Shown in pieces: positions 14,389 through 21,358 of a stretch of DNA of 24,263 bases. The notes below the pieces were generated by a model that was not told the origin of the DNA, searched no databases, and worked only from the letters and a program-made list of their open reading frames with translations. Each line of letters begins with the position of its first letter. Position 1 is the stretch's first letter. The position numbers and the translations under genes are program-made. The stretch is taken from assembly GCF_016785185.1 (NCBI RefSeq), contig NZ_JAEKDY010000050.1; one strand, written 5' to 3'. The stretch comes from Heyndrickxia sporothermodurans. GTDB taxonomy: Bacteria > Bacillota > Bacilli > Bacillales > Bacillaceae_C.

Positions 14389-14428
14389 GAAAAGCGCAAG
14401 CGCCTTGACCAGCGCTGGAGCTAAACAT
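14389..14428 (+). repeat. Dispersed Bacillaceae repeat element, short copy 2
   Basis: GGAAAAGCGCAAGCGCCTTG matches the start of the element behind yitU, and is followed by ACCAGCGCTGGAGCTAAACA. The second part contains the ten-base palindrome CCAGCGCTGG and differs from copy 1, as if the middle of a longer element were missing. It lies in the untranslated leader of yitW, ending about 20 bases before the ATG. Confidence 0.7.
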
Positions 14429-14448
14429 TAAAAAAAGGAGTGAATCAA

Positions 14449-14760
14449 ATGGATGAGGAATTAAAAGAAAGTATTCTTGGAGCACTAGAACAAGTGATTG
14501 ATCCGGAATTAGGGATTGATATCGTTAATTTAGGGCTTGTTTACGATATAGAAATGGATGAAGAAGGCAAAGTAACAGTTACGATGACTTTAACTGCAAT
14601 GGGTTGTCCGTTAGCAGGCATCATTGTTGATCAAGTTCAATTAGCCCTTAAAGACTTGCCGGAAGTAAAAGAAACGGAAGTAAATATTGTTTGGAATCCG
14701 CCATGGTCTAAAGACCGGATGTCACGCTATGCGAAAATTGCATTAGGAATAACTGACTAA
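14449..14760 (+). CDS. yitW: DUF59/MIP18 family iron-sulfur assembly protein (YitW)
   Basis: A 103-residue protein of the DUF59 (MIP18) family, linked to iron-sulfur cluster maturation; related domains include SufT and the N-terminus of some ApbC proteins. The family core is plain: LEQVIDPELGIDIVNLGLVY (about residues 13-32), then LTAMGCPLAG with the conserved Cys, and VNIVWNPPWSKDRMS. An AAGGAG site lies before the ATG at 14449; an upstream in-frame GTG at 14440 overlaps that site and is rejected. It is downstream of yitV as in B. subtilis but separated by a dispersed repeat and a possible promoter. Length is typical. Confidence 0.93.
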   Translation: MDEELKESILGALEQVIDPELGIDIVNLGLVYDIEMDEEGKVTVTMTLTAMGCPLAGIIVDQVQLALKDLPEVKETEVNIVWNPPWSKDRMSRYAKIALGITD

Positions 14761-14789
14761 TCCTTTTTCTATTATTTTCCTCGTTATAA

Positions 14790-14818
14790 ACAATATTAAT
14801 TACACAAAATAATATTGT
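14790..14818. promoter_or_regulatory. AT-rich inverted repeat between yitW and yjzC
   Basis: ACAATATTA (14790-14798) and TAATATTGT (14810-14818) are perfect nine-base inverted copies with an 11-base centre. No T-run follows and the stem is very AT-rich, so an operator for yjzC is as likely as a weak terminator for yitW. It ends 25 bases before the yjzC ATG. No known regulator is recognised. Confidence 0.4.
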
Positions 14819-14843
14819 GATTGATAAATAAGGGGGATAACAA

Positions 14844-15023
14844 ATGGGACAAAGTCATCGTTTTCGATCTGGAGATAAAGCACCAAATAATGGGATATAT
14901 ATTGAAGTTGGGGAAACGGGGAGCAATGTCAAAAACCCGAAACAAATAAAATTAAAAGCCGGCGATCCTTTCCCTGAATCATCGAATGATGATCGTCAAT
15001 GGACGTATAAAAGAAAACCATAA
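14844..15023 (+). CDS. yjzC: YjzC family small protein
   Basis: A 59-residue protein matching YjzC of Bacillus: MGQSHRFRSGDKAPNNGIYI, then EVGETGSNVKNPKQIKLKAG and the ending DDRQWTYKRKP. The family is short, soluble and of unknown function. An AAGGGGGATAA site precedes the ATG, and a compact terminator starts at the stop codon. In B. subtilis, arginine biosynthesis genes lie between the yitW region and yjzC; here the two are only about 85 bases apart. The reading frame is complete and unambiguous. Confidence 0.9.
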   Translation: MGQSHRFRSGDKAPNNGIYIEVGETGSNVKNPKQIKLKAGDPFPESSNDDRQWTYKRKP

Positions 15024-15046
15024 ACCATCCATTTGGATGGTTTTTT
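15022..15046 (+). terminator. Terminator after yjzC
   Basis: AAACCATCC pairs with GGATGGTTT around an ATTT loop, followed by more T. The stem starts inside the yjzC stop codon. Confidence 0.9.
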
Positions 15047-15107
15047 CCTTCATAATTGTGGAACTGTATAATATAGCTGTTATACTCATTTTAAAGAGGT
15101 GAGATTA

Positions 15108-17696
15108 TTGGATATTCAAAAGTTTACCTATACTGTTCAGGAAGCACTTGCTGCAGCTCAACAATTATGTGTGGAATACGAACACCCTGAAATAGATATT
15201 ATCCATGTATGGTCGGCATTATTAGATAAGCCGGACAGCTTATTAACGAGTGTTTATAATCGTTTAGGAATTTCAACAGAAGAATTAAGACAGCTGTTTA
15301 AACAACTTTTATCAAAAAAACCTCAAGTTACTGGAAGTACTCAAAATTTTTACATATCTGCACAGCTAACTACATTATTTAATGATGCAGAAAAGGAATC
15401 GAAACAATTTGAGGATGAGTATGTTTCAGTAGAACATCTTATTCTTGCATTAATGAAACAGCCTTCCAATGAAATCGTACAATATTTAAGCAAACGAAAG
15501 ATAACAAAAGACGCGTTAAAAAAGGAAATAATGAATATAAGGGGGAATCAACGAGTGACATCACAAAACCCTGAATCTACATATGAAACGTTAAAAAAAT
15601 ATGGCCGTGATTTAGTTTCAGCGGTTAAGGAAGGAAAAATTGATCCTGTTATTGGGCGAGATAGTGAAATCCGTAATGTAATTCGAATATTATCGAGAAA
15701 AACAAAAAACAATCCTGTTTTAATAGGGGAACCCGGAGTTGGTAAAACAGCGATTGCTGAAGGATTGGCTCAGAGGATCGTTAGAAAAGATGTCCCCGAA
15801 GGACTAAAAGATAAAACGATCTTTGCTTTAGATATGGGGTCACTTATTGCAGGAGCTAAATTTCGCGGTGAGTTTGAAGAAAGACTGAAAGCAGTATTGC
15901 AAGAAATTAAGAAAAGTAACGGTCAAATCCTATTATTTATCGATGAACTTCATACGATTGTAGGTGCTGGAAAAACGGAAGGGGCAATGGATGCCGGAAA
16001 TATGCTAAAACCAATGTTAGCAAGAGGTGAGCTCCATTGTATCGGTGCGACAACACTTGACGAATATCGGAAATATATTGAAAAAGATCCAGCATTGGAA
16101 CGAAGATTTCAACAAGTATTAGTGGAAGAACCAAATGTTGAAGATACCGTTTCCATTTTACGTGGATTAAAAGAACGATTTGAAGTGCATCATGGTGTTA
16201 AAATTCATGACCGTGCACTTGTTGCAGCTGCAACTTTATCGAATCGTTATATTACTGATCGGTTTTTACCAGATAAGGCGATTGATTTAGTGGATGAAGC
16301 ATGTGCCACAATCAGAGTCGAAATTGATTCGATGCCAAGTGAATTAGATGAAGTCACTAGACGCGTCATGCAGCTTGAAATTGAGGAAGCGGCTTTAACT
16401 AAGGAATCTGATGAAGCGAGCAAAGAGCGTTTAGCCATTTTGCAAAAGGATTTAGCTGATTTAAAGGAAAAAGCGAATGAAATGAAAGCAAAATGGCAAT
16501 TAGAGAAAAAAGAGCTTCAAAGTATTCAAGAAAAGAGAGAGCAGTTAGAAAAACTAAGAAGGCAACTTGAGGATGCCGAAAATAATTACGATTTAAATAA
16601 AGCAGCAGAATTAAGGCATGGAAAAATCCCTGCTTTAGAAAAAGAATTAACAAGTTTAGAAGCATCCATGTCAAACGAAGATGATAATAAATTGCTCCGG
16701 GAAGAAGTTACGGAAGAAGAAATCGCAGAAATTGTTGGACGTTGGACTGGAATCCCTGTAACAAGGCTAGTTGAGGGCGAACGGGAAAAATTATTACGAT
16801 TGGAACAAATTTTACATGAACGGGTAATTGGGCAGGATGAAGCGGTTAGACTTGTCAGTGATGCTGTCATTAGGGCAAGGGCAGGCATTAAAGATCCTAA
16901 TCGTCCCATTGGCTCTTTTATCTTCTTAGGTCCTACAGGTGTCGGCAAAACGGAACTTGCCAAAGCGTTAGCGAAAAGTTTATTCGATAGTGAAGAACAA
17001 ATGATTCGACTGGATATGTCCGAATATATGGAGAAACATACAGTATCAAGGCTTATTGGAGCACCTCCAGGATATGTTGGTTATGAAGAAGGCGGTCAAT
17101 TAACTGAAGCTGTTAGGCGTAAACCGTATTCCGTTATTTTATTGGATGAAATTGAAAAAGCACATCCGGAAGTTTTTAATGTACTTCTTCAAATACTCGA
17201 TGATGGGCGTGTGACAGATTCTCAAGGTCGAATGGTTGATTTTAAAAATACCGTCATCATAATGACATCAAATCTCGGTTCTTCCTTTTTATTGGAAAGG
17301 GATAACTTGGGAGAGGAAATTACGGAAGAAACGAAAGAGAAAGTATTAAGTCATTTACGGGCATCATTTAGACCGGAATTTTTAAACCGTGTCGATGACA
17401 TTGTTATTTTTAAACCATTAACAATTGGCAATATAAAAGGAATCGTCTCAAAACTAATTCATGAATTACAATCGCGGCTAAGTGGACAACATATTCAATT
17501 GGATATAACGGAAGAAGCAAAAGAATGGATCGCGAAATCAGCATATGACCCTATTTATGGTGCCCGTCCGTTAAAACGGTATATTCAACATCATATTGAA
17601 ACGGAACTGGCCCGAGAAATCATTCGTGGGAATATACATCCACAAACCAAAATTATGATTGATGTTGAAAATAATATGTTAAAAATAAGAAAATAA
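15108..17696 (+). CDS. clpB: ClpB disaggregase (Hsp100)
   Basis: An 862-residue ClpB, the hexameric AAA+ unfoldase that works with DnaK to rescue aggregated proteins. The Clp N-domain spans about 1-145. NBD1 has Walker A GEPGVGKT at 207-214 and Walker B LLFIDE near 270. A long charged coiled-coil M domain (about 405-525), the mark of ClpB against ClpA or ClpC, follows. NBD2 has Walker A GPTGVGKT near 608 and Walker B VILLDE near 680. The ClpP-binding loop is not apparent. The frame extends to GTG 15099, but AGAGGTGA lies five bases before TTG 15108, which is preferred. A clean TATAAT lies at 15067-15072 with a poor -35. I see no CtsR (GGTCAAA tandem) or CIRCE operator upstream. Confidence 0.96.
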   Translation: MDIQKFTYTVQEALAAAQQLCVEYEHPEIDIIHVWSALLDKPDSLLTSVYNRLGISTEELRQLFKQLLSKKPQVTGSTQNFYISAQLTTLFNDAEKESKQFEDEYVSVEHLILALMKQPSNEIVQYLSKRKITKDALKKEIMNIRGNQRVTSQNPESTYETLKKYGRDLVSAVKEGKIDPVIGRDSEIRNVIRILSRKTKNNPVLIGEPGVGKTAIAEGLAQRIVRKDVPEGLKDKTIFALDMGSLIAGAKFRGEFEERLKAVLQEIKKSNGQILLFIDELHTIVGAGKTEGAMDAGNMLKPMLARGELHCIGATTLDEYRKYIEKDPALERRFQQVLVEEPNVEDTVSILRGLKERFEVHHGVKIHDRALVAAATLSNRYITDRFLPDKAIDLVDEACATIRVEIDSMPSELDEVTRRVMQLEIEEAALTKESDEASKERLAILQKDLADLKEKANEMKAKWQLEKKELQSIQEKREQLEKLRRQLEDAENNYDLNKAAELRHGKIPALEKELTSLEASMSNEDDNKLLREEVTEEEIAEIVGRWTGIPVTRLVEGEREKLLRLEQILHERVIGQDEAVRLVSDAVIRARAGIKDPNRPIGSFIFLGPTGVGKTELAKALAKSLFDSEEQMIRLDMSEYMEKHTVSRLIGAPPGYVGYEEGGQLTEAVRRKPYSVILLDEIEKAHPEVFNVLLQILDDGRVTDSQGRMVDFKNTVIIMTSNLGSSFLLERDNLGEEITEETKEKVLSHLRASFRPEFLNRVDDIVIFKPLTIGNIKGIVSKLIHELQSRLSGQHIQLDITEEAKEWIAKSAYDPIYGARPLKRYIQHHIETELAREIIRGNIHPQTKIMIDVENNMLKIRK
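15539..15557 (+). promoter_or_regulatory. Candidate internal translation start in clpB
   Basis: AAGGGGG (15539-15545) lies nine bases before an in-frame GTG (15555-15557), codon 150 of clpB, at the junction between the N-domain and NBD1. E. coli ClpB makes a shorter form lacking the N-domain from an internal GTG at codon 149. The position agrees closely, so a short ClpB form is plausible here. Confidence 0.5.
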
Positions 17697-17734
17697 AAAC
17701 CTCGCTAAGGCGAGGTTTTTATTTTCTTATTTTT
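17681..17734. terminator. Perfect 25-bp inverted repeat, clpB/yjzD terminator
   Basis: Positions 17681-17705 and 17710-17734 are exact inverted copies with a four-base loop (TAAG). The GC-rich top is CCTCGC/GCGAGG and the lower stem is AT-only. It covers the last codons and stop of clpB and reaches the stop of the convergent gene yjzD, so it should terminate both. Confidence 0.92.
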
Positions 17735-17915
17735 AATGAGTTTCAACAGATGGTTTCGGAATTATTGCAGCAAGAACAGCAATAAGTACAGTAGCAATTA
17801 CACCAATGATTGAAATGGTTTGTATACTATATTCTGTATTCGTCATTGAGCTTGCAACATATCCTAAAACTTGTACAAGGATAAATGTCCAAAATAAAGT
17901 GGCTATTAATTTCAT
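17733..17915 (-). CDS. yjzD: YjzD (DUF2929) small membrane protein
   Basis: A 60-residue protein with two membrane segments, at about residues 5-23 and 34-54, joined by a short polar loop (TNTEYSIQ), ending PKPSVETH. It matches the DUF2929 family, B. subtilis YjzD. GAGGTGA lies seven bases before the ATG. In B. subtilis yjzC and yjzD are neighbours; here clpB lies between them, a placement I also recall from other bacilli. It is convergent with clpB. Function unknown. Confidence 0.85.
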   Translation of the reverse strand: MKLIATLFWTFILVQVLGYVASSMTNTEYSIQTISIIGVIATVLIAVLAAIIPKPSVETH

Positions 17916-18174
17916 TCAATTCACCTCATTTAAATAAACTATGTATTTTAACAGTATATACTAATAAATATCCCAATTTATATTAACATAGCTTGATTAA
18001 ATTATAAATGGATTTCACAAAAATTCTACAAAGATTAATTTATCAATAATCTAGGCATTTTCCCTGTCTAAAGATACTTGGCATGCATACATTATAATGA
18101 CCAAATCCGTATTTCTGAATACATGTCCAAAACGGAAAAAACAGTAGAAATAATTATACAAGGAGTTTTCTAAA

Positions 18175-18891
18175 ATGTTGAGAACACTTCTGTTCGATCA
18201 ACAATGGTGTATGCTTCATTATCCCGAACAACCAAATGGTTTTGCCATCTTTATCATCGGAGATCAGCAGCATTATGTTAATGAAGAATCCAGTTTTTGG
18301 ATCGATAATATTGGACGCAAACAAATGATAGAAAGATTAACACAAGCGGGATATTTTGTCTATTACTCTAATTTATTTGAAAAAAACTGGGGAAATCAAC
18401 AATCTGTTGAACATTCATATAATCTATATCAACTAATTATGAGAAAAGAAATATTAAATCAAAAAATTCATATATTGGCAGAAGGAATGGGAATACTTAC
18501 GGCTGCACAGTTAATTCCGCTCATGGAGGATAACATCCGGTCAATTGTTTTATTTGCCCCATGCATTTCATTAGAAAAACATATTGAACAAGAACAAACT
18601 AGAAAGTTCTACTACAAAAAATTAATGAAAGAAATAAAGGCCGCCTTTAATGAAGAAAGTGTTCATATAAACACAGAAAAGCCAATCGAGGAAATGAAGG
18701 AATCTTTATTCATTATTCAAGTAATTGACCAAAATCGCTATAAAGATCAACTTGAATTGATTCATCAGCTGTTGCTTAAGCGGAAGGAAAAAAAACTGCC
18801 CGTCGAAATTCATTATATTCTGCTTGAAAATCGTCAATACATTACAGAAAAAATCATACGGTTTTTAAAAGAAAATGAAAAAGTTTTATAG
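18175..18891 (+). CDS. yjaU: YjaU: alpha/beta-hydrolase-like protein without the nucleophile
   Basis: A 238-residue protein of alpha/beta-hydrolase shape in the position of B. subtilis yjaU, ahead of yjaV, med and comZ. The strand before the expected nucleophile elbow reads IHILAEGMGILTA (about 98-110). The elbow, normally G-x-S-x-G, is A-E-G-M-G, so Gly104 replaces the catalytic Ser. I also see no clear C-terminal catalytic His. It is therefore probably not a hydrolase. No signal peptide or membrane segment is present. AAGGAG lies nine bases before the ATG. Twenty bases separate it from yjaV, suggesting one transcript. Upstream (17916-18174) is AT-rich DNA with a TATAAT at 18093 but no good -35. 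Role unknown. Confidence 0.78.
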   Translation: MLRTLLFDQQWCMLHYPEQPNGFAIFIIGDQQHYVNEESSFWIDNIGRKQMIERLTQAGYFVYYSNLFEKNWGNQQSVEHSYNLYQLIMRKEILNQKIHILAEGMGILTAAQLIPLMEDNIRSIVLFAPCISLEKHIEQEQTRKFYYKKLMKEIKAAFNEESVHINTEKPIEEMKESLFIIQVIDQNRYKDQLELIHQLLLKRKEKKLPVEIHYILLENRQYITEKIIRFLKENEKVL

Positions 18892-18911
18892 TACTATGAG
18901 GAGGTATTGAT

Positions 18912-19715
18912 ATGGATCAAGCAATTGTTTTTGCTGCCCAGCAATTTCTTGGTTTTGAGATTTGTAAAGAATTATTGAATCAAGGTTATGAAGTGATGGC
19001 AATTGAGCATGAACAAATGGTAAATGATGACAGTAATGAAAAATGGCTTGAAATTGGAAGAAATGCAAACGTTACTTATCAACCTCTCAATACGAATATT
19101 GACTTTAACGATCAATCCTATATTTGGTTTATACCTTTATACGATTTATTTACTGTAAAAAATGAGAAACTTATAATGGATTGGACCATTAACTTGCAAA
19201 GGCTTTATGAAGAATCAAAATCATCTATTGAGAGGATTATTTTCATAACTCCAGTGAAATGGTCCTCAAATGAACGTAAAGCTAATGAACATTTTTATAA
19301 GAAATTGAAAAATGAAGTAATTAATAGTGAAGAAACTCCAGTCATTGAATTTCAATTGCCAACTATTTTTGGTCCATGGCAGCCCAATTGTTTTTTATTT
19401 CAGCAAATCATTTCAGAATCTGAATTGAATAGCTATTTTGATGATCTAATGGATGCGATTTATGTTGAGGATGCTGTCCATTCAATTCTTGAAAATATGG
19501 ATGATAAGTTCTATGGTAAAACCGTTTATTTGCAAAGTGAGACAGGGGATAACTGGAGGAAATGTGTTCTTTATCTCAACCCCTCTTATCCATTACCAGA
19601 GCAAAGTGAATCAATGAACCGTAACAATGTGGAAATTCTTAAAGTAAAAGAATCAATATCATTTAAGGAAGGTATTGATAAACAAATCGCTTGCTATTCT
19701 CGAAAAAAACAATAA
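18912..19715 (+). CDS. yjaV: YjaV: NAD-epimerase-like (extended SDR) protein with degraded cofactor motif
   Basis: A 267-residue protein resembling NAD-dependent epimerases/extended short-chain dehydrogenases, in the position of B. subtilis yjaV. The N-terminus MDQAIVFAAQQFLGFEICKE aligns with the usual TGxxGFLG cofactor loop, but the first two Gly positions are Ala/Gln, leaving only FLG. A Tyr-x-x-x-Lys (YKKLK, about residue 125) and FQLPTIFGPWQP (the family's R-x-x-x-x-Y/F-G-P element) remain. The motif suggests weak or absent NAD binding. GAGGAGG precedes the ATG. It follows yjaU closely, and a hairpin with a T tail separates it from med. Function unknown; context hints at a link to competence control, by neighbourhood only. 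Confidence 0.78.
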   Translation: MDQAIVFAAQQFLGFEICKELLNQGYEVMAIEHEQMVNDDSNEKWLEIGRNANVTYQPLNTNIDFNDQSYIWFIPLYDLFTVKNEKLIMDWTINLQRLYEESKSSIERIIFITPVKWSSNERKANEHFYKKLKNEVINSEETPVIEFQLPTIFGPWQPNCFLFQQIISESELNSYFDDLMDAIYVEDAVHSILENMDDKFYGKTVYLQSETGDNWRKCVLYLNPSYPLPEQSESMNRNNVEILKVKESISFKEGIDKQIACYSRKKQ

Positions 19716-19733
19716 ATCTTTTCATATTTTTAG

Positions 19734-19773
19734 CATACAAGTAAAATAAGAAAGAATTTATTTGTATGTTTTT
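19734..19773 (+). terminator. Hairpin with T tail between yjaV and med
   Basis: CATACAAGTAAA (19734-19745) pairs with TTTATTTGTATG (19757-19768) along 12 positions, one of them G-U in RNA, around an 11-base loop, followed by TTTTTG. The form is that of an intrinsic terminator, though AT-rich. Only 35 bases separate it from the med start, so it could partly stop yjaU-yjaV read-through into med-comZ, or act as an attenuator. Confidence 0.6.
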
Positions 19774-19803
19774 GTGCTGCTTGAAAAAGGAGTTGCTTAC
19801 TAT

Positions 19804-20748
19804 TTGAAGAAAAAAGTAGTATTATTCGTTCTCGTTATGCTTCTGGCCAGTTGCTCGAATCCTATTGAAAAGGGTAAAATAAAAAAGGTTGGACTGCTCG
19901 TTCCCGAAACGATAAATGATCAAGTTTGGGGTACAAAAGGGTATAAAGGGATATTAAATATTCAAAATGATTTCAATGTAGATGTATATTATCGGGAAGG
20001 CATTGAAAGTGATTACGCGATTAAACAAGCTGTCCAGGAATTAAGTCAAAAGGGAGTGAACTTAATTTTTGGTCATGGTGCTGAATATGCAAATACCTTT
20101 AATGAAATTGCAAATAAGTATCCGAACATTCATTTTGTTAGTTTTAACGGGGAAGCCAAAAAAAAGAATACAACAAGCATTAAATTTGAAGGACATGCGA
20201 TGGGCTTTTTCGGCGGGATGACCGCAGCACATATGAGTTCCAAAAAAAAGATTGGAATTATTGGAACACATAGTTGGCAACCGGAAATAAAAGGGTTTGT
20301 TAACGGTGCGAAATTTGAAGATCCTCAAACAAAGGTGAAAATTATTTACACAGACAATTGGGATGATGGTCAAAAAGCATTAGCTCTACTCGATCAATTA
20401 ATCGCTGAAGGTGTAGATGTTGTTTATCCTGCGGGAGATGGATTTAATATACCCGTTATTGAAAGGTTAAAGGAAAAAGGGCTTTATGCAATAGGCTATG
20501 TTTCAGACCAAGCTGAATTAGGGAAAAATACCGTCTTAACGAGTACTGTGCAACAAGTAAGTAAACTGTACGATATTGTTGCAAGAAAATATGCCGAAGG
20601 TGAACTTCCATCCGGAAATCTTTCATTTGACTTTCAAGATGGTGTAATTGTTATGGGGAAATTTAGTCCACTAGTTGATAAAAAATTTCAAAACAAAATT
20701 CGTGACAATGTTCAAAAATACAAAAAAACAGGAAAATTACCTAGTTAG
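19804..20748 (+). CDS. med: Med, BMP-family lipoprotein, competence regulator
   Basis: A protein of about 314 residues of the BMP/PnrA solute-binding family. The start is a lipoprotein signal MKKKVVLFVLVMLLASC, with lipobox L-A-S-C and Cys at about residue 17. The binding fold follows: KKVGLLVPETINDQVWGTKG, NLIFGHGAEY, EGHAMGFFGGMTA and KIGIIGTHSWQPEIKGFVNG. In B. subtilis, Med promotes comK expression and hence competence, and med is cotranscribed with comZ, as expected here. BMP proteins normally bind nucleosides, so a nucleoside ligand is possible. The frame extends upstream to 19762, but the TTG at 19804, 11 bases after AAAAAGGAG, gives the proper signal peptide. The spacing is a little long. 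Confidence 0.88.
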   Translation: MKKKVVLFVLVMLLASCSNPIEKGKIKKVGLLVPETINDQVWGTKGYKGILNIQNDFNVDVYYREGIESDYAIKQAVQELSQKGVNLIFGHGAEYANTFNEIANKYPNIHFVSFNGEAKKKNTTSIKFEGHAMGFFGGMTAAHMSSKKKIGIIGTHSWQPEIKGFVNGAKFEDPQTKVKIIYTDNWDDGQKALALLDQLIAEGVDVVYPAGDGFNIPVIERLKEKGLYAIGYVSDQAELGKNTVLTSTVQQVSKLYDIVARKYAEGELPSGNLSFDFQDGVIVMGKFSPLVDKKFQNKIRDNVQKYKKTGKLPS

Positions 20749-20768
20749 AAAAAGTGGAGGATGTAATA

Positions 20769-20954
20769 ATGGATCAAGACAAATCAATGGAATTTATGCA
20801 AATTGCAATGAAATACTTACCAGAGGCAAAAGAGAAATTGGATCAAGCTGGTGTTGAAATTTCTTTTGAATTACTACAACCATTCATGGAGCTCTTTACT
20901 AAAGTAATGAATGAAGCCTATGAATTAGGGAAAAAGGACGCATTAAGTAAATAG
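20769..20954 (+). CDS. comZ: ComZ, regulator of the comG operon
   Basis: A 61-residue acidic, helical protein matching ComZ: MDQDKSMEFMQIAMKYLPEA, then KEKLDQAGVEISFELLQPFM and a Lys-rich end. In B. subtilis ComZ lowers transcription of comG, the DNA-uptake pseudopilus operon, and is cotranscribed with med, which has the opposite effect on competence. The ATG at 20769 sits eight bases after GTGGAGG; an in-frame ATG at 20754 is too close to that site. It begins 20 bases after the med stop and is followed by a good terminator. Length is typical. Confidence 0.92.
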   Translation: MDQDKSMEFMQIAMKYLPEAKEKLDQAGVEISFELLQPFMELFTKVMNEAYELGKKDALSK

Positions 20955-20963
20955 AGTACGTAA

Positions 20964-20993
20964 AAAGAGGCTTTCATTTGCGAAGGCCTCTTT
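20964..20993 (+). terminator. Terminator of med-comZ
   Basis: AAAGAGGC (20964-20971) pairs with GCCTCTTT (20986-20993), with inner pairs between TTC and GAA, then CTTA. It lies ten bases after the comZ stop and just before the end of the convergent gene. Confidence 0.85.
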
Positions 20994-21004
20994 CTTATCC
21001 ATAC

Positions 21005-21358
21005 CTATTCTTTTGAATTCTGAATAAACTTGCTAATTAAGGGGGAAACTTTTTGAAACATCGGTTTTAATTCACCGAGGGATGTCATTAAATTATCAAC
21101 ATGCGTCATCATTTCATCTAAATTGATGTTTTTAAGATTTGGATGATTTAATATACTGCTTAACATATCATTTTCGTTCGCTGTTTCATTGGAACGTTCT
21201 GTTTGTTGAACTGGTCGATCAAATAAAGGGCGTCTGTTCCCGGGTCCACCACCACCAAAAAACATTCGATCAAATGGATGAAGAGTTTCTTCTTCTTTTT
21301 TCTCTTCTTCAATCTTTTCAATATTATCTTCCACTTCAGGGGTAATTTCTTCACTCAT
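21005..21358 (-). CDS. Small Gly/Pro-patch protein upstream of fabHA
   Basis: A protein of about 117 residues. The first 30 are highly acidic (PEVEDNIEKIEEEKKEEETL), followed by DRMFFGGGGPGNRRPLFDRP, a Gly/Pro/Arg patch, then a polar linker and a helical end (LDEMMTHVDNLMTSLGELKP, FQKVSPLISKFI). The layout loosely recalls Bacillus YqfQ/VrrA-like proteins that carry a Gly-rich patch and a C-terminal helix, but similarity is weak. B. subtilis yjzB occupies this position between comZ and fabHA; I cannot confirm homology. The ATG at 21358 lies about nine bases after AAGGAGGTG; a GTG at 21364 is an alternative. It is divergent from fabHA. No signal or membrane segment is seen. Confidence 0.7.
   Translation of the reverse strand: MSEEITPEVEDNIEKIEEEKKEEETLHPFDRMFFGGGGPGNRRPLFDRPVQQTERSNETANENDMLSSILNHPNLKNINLDEMMTHVDNLMTSLGELKPMFQKVSPLISKFIQNSKE

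Noticed and set aside
14389..14428. Riboswitch or T-box leader before yitW.
   Set aside because: The structured part matches the start of a dispersed repeat also present behind yitU, and no known riboswitch core or terminator follows.
16586..16963. Minus-strand frame of 125 residues inside clpB, and similar frames at 15937-16134, 16247-16438 and 16399-16674.
   Set aside because: They lie antisense to a strongly conserved gene, have no binding sites, and their composition mirrors ClpB codons.
20062..20373. Minus-strand frame of 103 residues inside med.
   Set aside because: Antisense to med, Cys/Phe-rich composition and no start signal.
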